Source: Lachnospiraceae bacterium (GTDB lineage Bacteria; Bacillota; Clostridia; Lachnospirales; Lachnospiraceae). From it: a stretch of 64,000 nucleotides of DNA. The stretch lies in contig JAKSSF010000007.1 of NCBI GenBank assembly GCA_024403235.1, positions 1 to 64,000 of the forward strand. Reading direction: 5' to 3'. The notes beneath the pieces are model-generated. The model was not told the origin of the DNA and did no database searches. It worked only from the letters and a program-made list of their open reading frames with translations. The position numbers were made by a program, and so were the translations under genes. Below are positions 55,832-64,000 of the stretch, piece after piece (position 1 is the first letter of the stretch; every line of letters starts with the position of its first letter).

Positions 55832-57106
55832 CTAACCAACTGCTTGTTCTATCAAGTCCACAAATTCTTCTTTTGTGATTTTCTCTAAGAAGAATGCATT
55901 CATATTATTTTCTATGGTTTCTCTTTGGGACTGTGTCAAAACCATACTTGGTATTTCTATTCGTCTACCCGCCAACTGTACTTTTTCCACCGCAATACTG
56001 AATCTTTCCAGTGTTCCATAATAATCAGAAATTACTATATTGGGGTTGGAAGGCATCTGTTGGGTTTCTAAAATAATGCGTTTCTGCACCTCTTCGCTCA
56101 ACATATATTTCAAGAAACGAACGCCGGCTTCGATCTTCTTTTCATTTTTGCTGTTTCCTAACAGATATCCCAAATCCGCAGATTGATAGGAAATACTTTG
56201 AATTTCATCGTGGGGCAGTAGGGCATACCCGGCTTTGATTTTCGGGTCAATCATAGAAGCGCCCCAAACTCCGTTTATAAAAATGGCTAATTTATTGTCA
56301 TTAAATAATGCCGCTTCATCTCTGTAACTAAAATTACGATAGTTCACATTTTCATAACTATGTACTGTATTCCACAAATCCAATACATCACTGAGATTTT
56401 GCGTGGAAAGGGGCAACGGTGTCCCTTCTGTCAATACACCCTTTTCCACAAAATAATTGTCTGCCATATACATATATGCATCAAAAGATGGTCGAATGGC
56501 TTCCACACTTGGATTATTTTGCAAGGCCCAGTCATTTACAGTTTCTAACACTTGGTAAAACTCTTCCCAACTACCAGGCACTTCCCGAATACCTGCCTGT
56601 TCAAATATATCTCTGTTATACCAATATCCGCCACTTAAAATTAAGACATCTGTAGCGGTAAATAATTTACCATCTTCTGTTGTCCATGTATTTGTAATAA
56701 TGGGAGAAATGCTATCCTGAAATGCTTCATCAGCATTGATATAGGGCATGAGATCTACCAGCATATTGTTATTTCTCATAAAACTGTAGATGCCATCTTT
56801 TCCCTCACCCGCTGTAAAGATCACATCAGGGATATTGCCTGTAGTAATCATATCTTCCACCAAACGAATCATTTCCCGATTGGTAGGCATACTAATCATA
56901 TTTAAATGAATATCCGGGTTTTCTTTTTCAAAGTCACTGTAGATTTGGCGCATGGCAACATGATCCGCTTCTGTGGAACCCCAACCATGAATAAAAGTAA
57001 TTTCCGTTGGTTCTTCCGATACTGTTTCACATCCACCTAAAGCGCACATACAAATGCTTAGAAAAAACGATATAACAATTCTCTTAATGGCAAACTTGGA
57101 TATCAA
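55832..57106 (-). CDS. Lipoprotein sugar-binding protein linked to the two-component system
   Basis: A 424-residue lipoprotein of the family-1 extracellular solute-binding class. The signal ends CALGGC (about residues 20-25), then ITFIHGWGSTEADHVAMRQI and a typical GGYWYNRDIFEQAG motif near 160. The start is a TTG at 57106 with AGGAGAG 8 nt upstream, inside the end of the regulator gene, implying coupling. It follows the kinase and regulator, not the permeases, so it more likely presents sugar to the sensor than to the importer. Very similar to the partial protein at 62849-64000. Confidence 0.88.
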   Translation of the reverse strand: MISKFAIKRIVISFFLSICMCALGGCETVSEEPTEITFIHGWGSTEADHVAMRQIYSDFEKENPDIHLNMISMPTNREMIRLVEDMITTGNIPDVIFTAGEGKDGIYSFMRNNNMLVDLMPYINADEAFQDSISPIITNTWTTEDGKLFTATDVLILSGGYWYNRDIFEQAGIREVPGSWEEFYQVLETVNDWALQNNPSVEAIRPSFDAYMYMADNYFVEKGVLTEGTPLPLSTQNLSDVLDLWNTVHSYENVNYRNFSYRDEAALFNDNKLAIFINGVWGASMIDPKIKAGYALLPHDEIQSISYQSADLGYLLGNSKNEKKIEAGVRFLKYMLSEEVQKRIILETQQMPSNPNIVISDYYGTLERFSIAVEKVQLAGRRIEIPSMVLTQSQRETIENNMNAFFLEKITKEEFVDLIEQAVG

Positions 57107-57107
57107 T

Positions 57108-57830
57108 TTACATTCTCTCCTGCCTGTAATCTTTTGGAGATTTCCCCGTATATTTTTTAAATGTTTTTGAAAAATATCCTACATCATTAAAGCCTACATA
57201 TTCTGCAATATCATAAATTTTCATTCCGGTTAAAAGACATTCTTTTGCCTTGTCGATACGCTTCTTTAAGATATCATCGGAAAGGTTTACGCCTGCTCCG
57301 GACTTATATAAACGACTTAGATAACTTGCATTTGCGTGCAGGATTTCTGCCAAGCTGGTTAAGGATATTTCTTCTCTATAATGTAGATTAACATATTCCT
57401 GCATTCTAAGAAATAGATTTTGTTCATCATTTCCTGCAATTGTTTCTTCCGTGGACTTTTCTCGCTCCTTGATGATTCGTTCCATAATCACAGGAAGCTC
57501 CTCTACCACATCTGCTTTTAAAATATACTCTATAACACCATATTTCATTGCCATTCTGGCATAGGAGAAATCGGAGTATGCGCTCAAAACGATAATCCCT
57601 ATTTGGGGATATTTCTCCTGCAAAGTTTTACAAACTTCTATCCCATCCATAACAGGCATACGAATGTCTGTTATGACGATGTCCGGACTATCTTTATCGA
57701 CAGCCTCAATCAATTCCCGTCCATTGGAATACACCCCTACTAATTGGGCCCCTAAATCAGACCAATCTACCAAGGAGGAAAGGGCATTTCTAATATATTG
57801 TTCATCATCTGCTGCTATTATTTTAATCAT
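57108..57830 (-). CDS. Short AraC-type response regulator
   Basis: A 240-residue regulator. The receiver domain is at 1-120, with phospho-Asp55 in IVITDIRMPVMDG. It is followed almost directly by an AraC domain (about 140-240; ISLTSLAEILHANASYLSRL and YDIAEYVGFNDVGYFSKTFK). It lacks the long middle region of the YesN regulator at 35360, so it is a compact form. The start overlaps the kinase stop by 8 bp. Expected targets are the binding-protein/permease operon at 62693 and perhaps the glycosidase run. Confidence 0.94.
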   Translation of the reverse strand: MIKIIAADDEQYIRNALSSLVDWSDLGAQLVGVYSNGRELIEAVDKDSPDIVITDIRMPVMDGIEVCKTLQEKYPQIGIIVLSAYSDFSYARMAMKYGVIEYILKADVVEELPVIMERIIKEREKSTEETIAGNDEQNLFLRMQEYVNLHYREEISLTSLAEILHANASYLSRLYKSGAGVNLSDDILKKRIDKAKECLLTGMKIYDIAEYVGFNDVGYFSKTFKKYTGKSPKDYRQERM

Positions 57831-59388
57831 ACATCACCGGTATCTTTATTGTAATCTGAGTACCTTCTCCCGCCCGGCTTTCCACTTCAATTTGATGCCT
57901 GTTGGGATACAGTACTTTTAATAATTGTTTCGTATTTGCTAAACTGGTACCTGTGTGGGTCTGGGTTTTTCCCGTTCCAATGCCTACGCCGTCATCCTGA
58001 ATCAAAATATGTAATTTATCCTTCTCCGTGGTCACACGGACAAGTACATGTCCCGGGCCTTCTTTTGGCTCAATACCATGTTCCACTGCATTTTCTACCA
58101 AGGGTTGCACAATCAGTTTTGGAATCTTGCATTGTGATAAGGTCTCGGTATCATACTCTACCTGATAGGTTAAACTATCTCCATATCTTTCTTTTTGAAT
58201 TTGAAGATAAAACTCTACTAACGATAGCTCCTCTTCCAAGGTGACATATACTTCTTTTTCTCTAAAGATTTTGCCCCTTATCAGTTTGGAATACGCGCGC
58301 AAACTTTGATATAAATTCTCATCTCCGGACTGTTTTGCCTTGATAGAAAGCATGGCCAATACATTATACTGAAAATGAGGATTTAATTGAGATTGTAAAT
58401 ACTTTACTTCTGTCTTAACCGCAAGTAATTCCTTCTGGTAAACTTGTCTGGTTAAGCGAATAATATAAAACCCTAAAACCCCTAAAATAATTGTAACAAG
58501 GATAATCAGCACAACAGCCGGTATCCCTAAGTTATAAAATATGTTAGATCGACTAATAATCATAACGGAATACATTCCAAAACTATATCTGTCGAGCTTT
58601 GCAATTGTATTTTTTGTATTCTGTTGAAATCGATCTTCCTCTCGAATGCTGGCTTCTATTTCTGCACAGAAGTCTTCACTCATTCCATAACAGGATAAAG
58701 AAACAGGATGCTCTTCATCATCTAATGGAATATATCCCACCTGCCATTCCGCTTTTGCATAATTCTCTAATGGTTCAAAGGCATCTGTAATACTCTGTTG
58801 ATTCAATTCAACAGCACAAATCCCTATATTTTCCATGTTTTCATCAAAGATTTTTACAGTAAGAATTTTGGTATTTTCTTCTGTACCGGAATACACATTA
58901 TACCAACTCTTTGATGCATAAAACTTTTCTTCTATGACGGAGAAAAATGCATTACAGGCTTCAATAGAGGATATGGTTTCCGGATAATAATGCATACTGA
59001 CAGGCTTATGATTTTGATTAAACAAGTAGGCACGCACAATAAAGGGTTCAGACGATTCATTGCGATTTCTATCGGAAAACAAATCCATACTTAGGGCAAG
59101 CTGGCTTTCTATTTTCTCTGTATCATGATTTTTTCCAACCATGTATGCATGTAAGGTGTCATTATAACGAAATGCCAAAATACTGCTTTCCAAAAAATTA
59201 ACCTTTTCGTTCAGCTGTCTGGTGGTACCCTGCATAACATATTCAATATTTTGTCTGTTTTGTCTGGATGCATAACTGACAAATAGTATCACAAAACCAA
59301 AACTGATAATTAAAACTGAAAAAGCAGCAGTTAATAAAACCAGTAGTTTGATCCGTGCATCCATTCTCACTCGATTATTATTGCGCAT
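57823..59388 (-). CDS. Sensor histidine kinase, YesM type, with variant H-box
   Basis: A 521-residue membrane kinase. TM1 is at about 13-39, an extracytoplasmic domain at 40-286 and TM2 at 287-310. The signalling helix then leads straight to phospho-acceptor His338 in SQLNPHFQYNVLAM. The HATPase has N-box VENAVEHGI and G-box DDGVGIGTG. Two oddities: no recognisable HAMP between TM2 and the kinase, and NPHFQYN instead of the nearly universal NPHFLYN. It follows the permease gene by 49 bp and overlaps the regulator. Confidence 0.93.
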   Translation of the reverse strand: MRNNNRVRMDARIKLLVLLTAAFSVLIISFGFVILFVSYASRQNRQNIEYVMQGTTRQLNEKVNFLESSILAFRYNDTLHAYMVGKNHDTEKIESQLALSMDLFSDRNRNESSEPFIVRAYLFNQNHKPVSMHYYPETISSIEACNAFFSVIEEKFYASKSWYNVYSGTEENTKILTVKIFDENMENIGICAVELNQQSITDAFEPLENYAKAEWQVGYIPLDDEEHPVSLSCYGMSEDFCAEIEASIREEDRFQQNTKNTIAKLDRYSFGMYSVMIISRSNIFYNLGIPAVVLIILVTIILGVLGFYIIRLTRQVYQKELLAVKTEVKYLQSQLNPHFQYNVLAMLSIKAKQSGDENLYQSLRAYSKLIRGKIFREKEVYVTLEEELSLVEFYLQIQKERYGDSLTYQVEYDTETLSQCKIPKLIVQPLVENAVEHGIEPKEGPGHVLVRVTTEKDKLHILIQDDGVGIGTGKTQTHTGTSLANTKQLLKVLYPNRHQIEVESRAGEGTQITIKIPVMYD

Positions 59389-59437
59389 GTTTCCCTACTT
59401 ATATTCTTTCCGTGAATTATTTATATCTTATTTACTA

Positions 59438-60259
59438 TTATCCCTTTACAGCGCCGGCAGTCAAGGACTTTACAAAGGTCTCTGACAATAAGCAGAACAC
59501 AATTATGGTAGGTAAAACTGAAACCACGATAGCAGAGAACATACCATTCAGGTTCTGGGCATAGGTGGTAGTAAACTGCCCCAATAATGCGGGCAATGTC
59601 ATGTTTTCTTTGGACTTCAACAAAATAGAAGCAAAGTAGAATTCATTCCAGTTGTTTAATGCCACCATAATAGCTGCTGTGGCAATACCAGGTCTTGAAA
59701 TGGGTAAAATAATGCGGAAGAATGCACCTGCATAACTACAACCATCTATGCGTGCTGCTTCCTCCATCTCTTTAGGAATAGATAAGAAATAGGCACGGAG
59801 CATAAAGAAAGTAACTGCTATGCCGAGACCGGAATATACAAAAATCAGACCTGCATGTGTATCTCTTAGACCAAGGTTTCCTAACATTTGGTAAATAGGG
59901 AAACTGATGGAAACGGAAGGAATAAACAGTGTAGTGGTAAACATCAAAGTAACCAAGCTCTTCAATTTGAACTCCATACGAGCTGAAACATATGCTGACA
60001 TGGAAACAATTGTCACACTGAAGAAAGTTGACAATGCTGTCACGATGATACTGTTTTTAAAGTACATTCCAATATCCAACTGTGTAAAAATGGTAATATA
60101 CCCATCAAAAACCCATTTGTCCGGTAAAGACAAGCCTCCGGGATTTTGTTTGAAGGAGGATAGTACTACCCATGCGATAGGATAAATGGATATGATCAAA
60201 ACAATGGCAATCATGAAATAGCCATATATTTTGCCCCAAATATTATTTTTCTCTTTCAT
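59438..60259 (-). CDS. Sugar ABC transporter permease, MalG/inner component 2
   Basis: A 273-residue CUT1 permease with six membrane segments and the EAA loop EEAARIDGCSYAGAFFRIILP (about 180-200), which docks on the ATPase. It works with the permease encoded 12 bp upstream and the lipoprotein at 61314. No ATPase gene is nearby. Confidence 0.94.
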   Translation of the reverse strand: MKEKNNIWGKIYGYFMIAIVLIISIYPIAWVVLSSFKQNPGGLSLPDKWVFDGYITIFTQLDIGMYFKNSIIVTALSTFFSVTIVSMSAYVSARMEFKLKSLVTLMFTTTLFIPSVSISFPIYQMLGNLGLRDTHAGLIFVYSGLGIAVTFFMLRAYFLSIPKEMEEAARIDGCSYAGAFFRIILPISRPGIATAAIMVALNNWNEFYFASILLKSKENMTLPALLGQFTTTYAQNLNGMFSAIVVSVLPTIIVFCLLSETFVKSLTAGAVKG

Positions 60260-60271
60260 GATACTCCCTCC

Positions 60272-61189
60272 TTAGTCTGCCTTGCTGGTTCTAAATGCTT
60301 TATTAATCATACCAACCAGTATCAAACCCAATAAGAACTGTATTACACCTGCCGTATTGGCTCTGGCAAAATTTAATTTGGTACTGCCCATGGCGGTTTT
60401 ATAGATGTAATAACTTAAGCTGTAAGTTGCATTATCCGGACCGCCCTGAGTAATTAATGCAATCTCGTTGTACAGCAATAATCCATAGTTGGCAGCCATC
60501 ACAGAAACGGTACCAATCATTGGACGAATGAGCGGTAAACGAATGTTCCAATCCAACTGGAATTCACTTGCGCCGTCAATCCTTGCAGCTTCATAAATGG
60601 CAGGATCAATAGAGAAAATCTGTGTCAAAAGGAGCAAACAGGAAGAACCGCCAAACAAGATGAACGAAAATGTAACTGCCCAAAATGCACTGGTTTCACT
60701 GGCAAGTACACTGACCTGAGAACCGGGAACAAAGAATTCACAAATTTCAGTAATAATACCGCGGGATGGACTGTACAGATTTAAGAAAATCAGACCAATG
60801 GCTGCGGTAGAAATAATATTGGGAATGATAAATGCATTTCTGGCAAGGCGCCAGCCTTTCAATTTTTTAGCCAATGCCAAGGCTACAAGTACTGTAAAAG
60901 GTATCTGAATCACCATCGTCAATACAACCCATTTAATAGAGTTGATCAGGGCCCTCTGGAAATTTTTATCAACGGTGAACAGCTTTTGATAATTACTAAA
61001 CAGGTTATCCCAACCAAGGAACTCCGGTTTCAGAAAGTTTTGGTAATTCCACTTTGTAAAAGAAGTTGCAAAGATTTGCACCAGAGGGTAGGCATAAATC
61101 GCTATGAATAAAACAATGCCCGGTAGTAGAAAAAAGAAGATAAATCTATTTTTCTCCCCAAACAACTTCTTTAATTTTGAGTTGTTCAT
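60272..61189 (-). CDS. Sugar ABC transporter permease, MalF/inner component 1
   Basis: A 305-residue CUT1 permease with six to seven membrane segments (first at about 18-38, FIFFFLLPGIVLFIAIYAYP) and the EAA loop YEAARIDGASEFQLDWNIRLP. The start at 61189 is chosen for GGAGG 7 nt upstream and a normal charged N terminus; a frame to 61213 lacks a site. It is preceded by a hairpin after the binding-protein gene. Confidence 0.94.
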   Translation of the reverse strand: MNNSKLKKLFGEKNRFIFFFLLPGIVLFIAIYAYPLVQIFATSFTKWNYQNFLKPEFLGWDNLFSNYQKLFTVDKNFQRALINSIKWVVLTMVIQIPFTVLVALALAKKLKGWRLARNAFIIPNIISTAAIGLIFLNLYSPSRGIITEICEFFVPGSQVSVLASETSAFWAVTFSFILFGGSSCLLLLTQIFSIDPAIYEAARIDGASEFQLDWNIRLPLIRPMIGTVSVMAANYGLLLYNEIALITQGGPDNATYSLSYYIYKTAMGSTKLNFARANTAGVIQFLLGLILVGMINKAFRTSKAD

Positions 61190-61254
61190 AGTATTTCCTC
61201 CAATAGCTTTCATTTAAGTTTCAGTGTGGAAAATGAGTAGTCTTAGTTAAAACA

Positions 61255-61284
61255 ATGGAGGTCTATCAAAAGATAGCCCTCCAT
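61255..61284 (-). terminator. Attenuating hairpin between binding-protein and permease genes
   Basis: ATGGAGGGCTATC-TTTT-GATAGACCTCCAT (13 bp, one mismatch) is followed by TGTTTTAAC on the minus strand. Such hairpins limit permease relative to receptor expression. Confidence 0.7.
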
Positions 61285-61313
61285 CTAAATGTCAATACAA
61301 GTTTGAATATGTA

Positions 61314-62693
61314 TTATTCAGCTGCAGCCATGAATTCGTTTAATTCTGTAACTACATCTTCAACAGTCTTGGAGCCATCTTTAAGACCAGCGTACTTAGA
61401 CTGAATTTCGCCTTCGTAATCGCCGAAAGCATTGCCTAAACCTAAAGCTTTGTAGTCTGCGCTATTGCATAAGCGGCAAGCTTCAACTAAAAGTTTTGCT
61501 TCAGGAGCGTCAACAGAGTTAGCAACTTCATCATAGTTGATATCTGCGCCAGGAGCCATACCGATACCGTAAGCGATAATCTTAGAAGCAACTTCCGGGC
61601 TTGTCATGTATTTCATGAATTCGATACAAGCTGCTGTCTGAGCTTCATCTAATTTTGAAGATACAACAAATCCACAACCACCTGATAATAAAGCAGCTTT
61701 CTTGCCAGGTTCGTCAGTAGGGAAAATAGCAGGTTTTACATTTTCATCGCCTGCGCCACATCCTACAGATGCGCCTGCGTCCCAAACACCATTGAATAAC
61801 ATAGCTGTTTTGCCATCAAAGAAATCATCACGATATGTTTCGCTGTCACCAGCAGGATCAAAGTTAGCAACGCCGATTTTCTTCAGAACGCTGTTCTGCA
61901 TGAAGTCGATAGAGCCTTTGAATGCATCAGTATCAAATGTTTCAACATTTGCGCCAGCTAAGTGGAATGCACGAGAGTCTGCACTTCTCTGGTTGTAACC
62001 TGCTAATAAGATGTTTGCAGGCCATCCAGCGTTCAAAGATACAGGCTGAATACCAGCTGCTAATAAAGCGTCAACAGCTGCATCGAAGTCTGCCCATGTC
62101 TTCCAATCTGCAGGAACAGTAGCACCAGCTTCTTCGAATAATGCTTCGTTGTACCAGAAACCAACAGCTTCAATCTGTTCACGAACAGAGTAGATTGCGC
62201 CATCAGCGGTTAAGTTCTGATCATAACAAACACCAACGCCATTTTTGAAAGCAGGGTCTTCATCTAAGTAAGGTTTCAGATCCAGGATAGCACCAGCTGC
62301 AGATGCAACAGGAGTGATGTCCCAGCCGCCGAAATCAGCGATGTCATAGAATTCACCAGCTGCTAAATCATTAAGTGCTGTGTTGTAAATGCCCTCTGCA
62401 CCAGCTTCGTTTGCAATAATGTTGAAAACGAATTCATCTTTGTGCATATCAGCAAATTCCTGATAAATTTCACGCATCTGAGCAGCGGCAGGCCACTCAG
62501 CCTCTGAATGGAAATAACCATGGGTAAAATTGATAACGGGAAGTTCCCCGTTGTCTGCTGCAGGAGCTTCTGCTACAGGAGCGTCTTCTGCGGGAGCATC
62601 AGATGCTGCTGGTGCACTCGAACCGCCACAGCCAACGATTGTTGTTGCCAACATAGCTGTTGCTAAGAGTAAACTAACAACTTTCTTTTTCAT
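61314..62693 (-). CDS. Oligosaccharide-binding lipoprotein of the ABC importer
   Basis: A 459-residue family-1 binding protein. The signal ends TTIVGC (Cys22), with an Ala/Pro/Asp-rich linker (23-50), then INFTHGYFHSEAEWPAAAQM and the typical GFWYNEALFEEAGATVP and MLFNGVWDAG motifs. It heads the operon with the two permeases and presumably feeds them. The ligand is likely an oligosaccharide with galactose and/or fucose, judged from the linked hydrolases; this is inference. The leader contains an unusual inverted repeat covering the ribosome site. Confidence 0.93.
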   Translation of the reverse strand: MKKKVVSLLLATAMLATTIVGCGGSSAPAASDAPAEDAPVAEAPAADNGELPVINFTHGYFHSEAEWPAAAQMREIYQEFADMHKDEFVFNIIANEAGAEGIYNTALNDLAAGEFYDIADFGGWDITPVASAAGAILDLKPYLDEDPAFKNGVGVCYDQNLTADGAIYSVREQIEAVGFWYNEALFEEAGATVPADWKTWADFDAAVDALLAAGIQPVSLNAGWPANILLAGYNQRSADSRAFHLAGANVETFDTDAFKGSIDFMQNSVLKKIGVANFDPAGDSETYRDDFFDGKTAMLFNGVWDAGASVGCGAGDENVKPAIFPTDEPGKKAALLSGGCGFVVSSKLDEAQTAACIEFMKYMTSPEVASKIIAYGIGMAPGADINYDEVANSVDAPEAKLLVEACRLCNSADYKALGLGNAFGDYEGEIQSKYAGLKDGSKTVEDVVTELNEFMAAAE

Positions 62694-62699
62694 TGTAAA

Positions 62700-62797
62700 T
62701 CCTCCTTTTTACATTTTTAATGATAAGTTTTTCGCCGTTTTCTAAGTTGTTCTACAACTTTTTGACTTGTACTCAGTATAAAATGTAAAAAGGAGGA
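62700..62797. promoter_or_regulatory. Leader/promoter with 18-bp inverted repeat covering the ribosome site
   Basis: Arms 62700-62717 and 62780-62797 are perfect reverse complements. The proximal arm contains the ribosome site (AAGGAGGA) of the binding-protein gene; the distal arm is its exact anti-sequence. The 62-nt centre holds a 7-bp hairpin AAGTTGT-TCT-ACAACTT. A -10-like TATACT (minus, 62780-62775) overlaps the inner end of the distal arm. The motif TTTTTACATTT occurs three times (62706, 62833, and inverted at 62780). Confidence 0.6.
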
Positions 62798-62848
62798 CAT
62801 AAATGTATCTATTTTACCAAAAACATGGAATATTTTTACATTTGATAT

Positions 62849-64000
62849 TTATTCTACGCACATTTGGTAGAAACTATTTTCTTCCAAACCACCATTCAGA
62901 TAAGAGCTTAAATATAGTTCTATAGTTTCTCTTTGGGATTCACTCCAAAGATTTTGTGGAATATCCAATCGTATTTTTGCGGATTGAATTTCTTTTACCG
63001 CCATGGAAAATCTTTCCAATTCCTTTTCATAATCCTCTATTTCAATCTCCGGATTTTGTGGCATCTGCTGGGTCTCCAATAGAATTCTCTTTTGCACCGG
63101 AAGACTTAACATATAGGTTAAAAAACGAATAGAAGCCTGTATTTTTTCTTCATTTCCAGTGTTTCCCACAAGATATCCTAAGGCCGCAGACTGGCAACTC
63201 ATGGTTTGACCATAGGCAGAAGGAAACAAAGCATATCCGGCATTTATATCAGGCTTAATCATAGAAGCTGCCCACACACCGTTTGGATAGATCGCCAGTT
63301 TCCCATTATTAAACAGGTCTGTTTCATCACGATAACTGATGTTACGGCTTTGCATGTGAATATTGTCATCCAGTCGTTTCCATGCGTCACACACCTTGGA
63401 AAAACTTCTCTCAGACATTTTTATCTTGCCTTTTGTAAGCATTTCACCGGAATCATTTAAGATATTGTCCGCTATATACAAATAGGTATTGGTAGAGGGT
63501 CGGATGGCTTCCACTGTACTAAAACGGGCTGAAGACCATCGATTGATGGTTTCCAACATCTTAAAAAAACCATCCCAGGTTGTGGGAATATTCTCAATTC
63601 CAATTAACTCCAATAAATCTTTGTTATACCAATATCCACCGCTGACAATCAAAACATCAGACGCTGTATACAAATGGTCTTGCTGCTTCCAGGTCACCTT
63701 CGTGATAGGAGAAATACTTGTTTCAAACTCAAAATCCTTTTCCATATAGGGTGCCAAATCTACCAGCATATCATTTTCCAGCATAAAACGATAAATGGAA
63801 TTTTCTCCTTCACCTGCTGTGAAAATAATATCCGGAACAGTCCCTACTGACAGCATATCTTCCACAAAATTTATCATTTCTTTATTGGTAGGCATAGAGA
63901 GCATGTTGATCTTAATATCCGGATTTTCTTTTTCAAAATCCATATAGATTTGACGCATTGCCTTGTGATCTTCCTCTGTAGCTCCCCAACCATGAATAAA
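62849..64000 (-). CDS. Second TCS-linked sugar-binding lipoprotein, N terminus outside window
   Basis: The frame runs to the edge; at least 383 residues are visible, without the signal peptide. It begins FIHGWGATEEDHKAMRQIYM, matching ITFIHGWGSTEADH...of the protein at 55832-57106, and continues with TPDIIFTAGEGENSIYRFM and GGYWYNKDLLELIG. The two are clear paralogues. By analogy, a regulator and kinase gene probably lie just upstream outside the window. This would make a second copy of the regulator-linked module. Confidence 0.9.
   Translation of the reverse strand, partial: FIHGWGATEEDHKAMRQIYMDFEKENPDIKINMLSMPTNKEMINFVEDMLSVGTVPDIIFTAGEGENSIYRFMLENDMLVDLAPYMEKDFEFETSISPITKVTWKQQDHLYTASDVLIVSGGYWYNKDLLELIGIENIPTTWDGFFKMLETINRWSSARFSTVEAIRPSTNTYLYIADNILNDSGEMLTKGKIKMSERSFSKVCDAWKRLDDNIHMQSRNISYRDETDLFNNGKLAIYPNGVWAASMIKPDINAGYALFPSAYGQTMSCQSAALGYLVGNTGNEEKIQASIRFLTYMLSLPVQKRILLETQQMPQNPEIEIEDYEKELERFSMAVKEIQSAKIRLDIPQNLWSESQRETIELYLSSYLNGGLEENSFYQMCVE

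Noticed and set aside
62803..62925. A 40-codon plus-strand frame with an ideal AGGAGG six bases upstream of its ATG
   Set aside because: The ribosome site is the mirrored arm of the inverted repeat and the frame runs antisense through the end of a conserved lipoprotein gene; the peptide has no recognisable character. Kept only as part of the inverted-repeat finding.

Overview
The window (about 40% GC) looks like chromosome from a gut-type Clostridia, most likely a Lachnospiraceae relative (Roseburia, Blautia and allies). Pointers are the split transketolase genes, the YesM/YesN-type two-component systems paired with sugar ABC transporters, a shared MsmK-type ATPase, a LacI-domain diguanylate cyclase, and a Clostridia-style polyamine operon that uses carboxyspermidine enzymes. 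Genus assignment is inference. I see no phage, IS element or CRISPR array.

Layout. 1-51: tRNA-Phe cut by the edge. 109-1357: an acetyltransferase divergent from the Mn exporter mntP. 1371-8842: a polyamine operon on the minus strand (speA, speE, carboxyspermidine dehydrogenase, nspC, aguA, aguB) headed by a small membrane-anchored protein whose C-terminal domain resembles BECR-type toxin nucleases. 8890-16406: central metabolism and housekeeping (ahcY, a 2-hydroxyacid dehydrogenase, pgi, a TSCPD protein with murG, HIT, and a flavodoxin-SCP2 fusion). 16468-20114: c-di-GMP and chemotaxis genes, where an EAL protein is split from its membrane sensor half by one in-frame TAG. 20318-21193: a LysR regulator followed by a 25-bp perfect palindrome. 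21316-24784: MsmK ATPase, YesL-like DUF624, GNAT and DUF1002. 24874-31353: metG, rpe, tktC, tktN, glpK and a small membrane protein.

31432-43652: a galactose/methylgalactoside-type (Mgl) uptake locus. It has two periplasmic binding proteins beside a histidine kinase and an AraC-type response regulator, then mglC, mglA and mglB, an acetyltransferase, a second mglB paralogue and a small membrane ORF. Divergent from it is a cytosolic LacI-sensor GGDEF protein (44132-46471). 46587-64000: a glycan-use locus on the minus strand with HAD hydrolase, GH65 phosphorylase, GH29 fucosidase, GH43-like propeller, GH4 galactosidase, BadF-type sugar kinase, an Rpn-family nuclease, and an ABC importer (binding protein and two permeases, no ATPase). 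It also has its own histidine kinase, response regulator and two paralogous membrane-anchored binding proteins, the second running off the window.

How it fits together: imported oligosaccharides would be cut by GH4, GH29 and GH65 inside the cell. The importer probably borrows the MsmK ATPase at 21316-22425. Sugar status is read at three levels: kinases with partner binding proteins outside the membrane, a cytosolic LacI-type domain driving c-di-GMP, and terminator hairpins between binding-protein and transporter genes. The features most worth a second look are the in-frame TAG in the EAL gene, the 18-bp inverted repeat over the leader of the binding-protein gene at 62693, the long palindrome at 21200-21273, and the BECR-like protein at 8378-8842.
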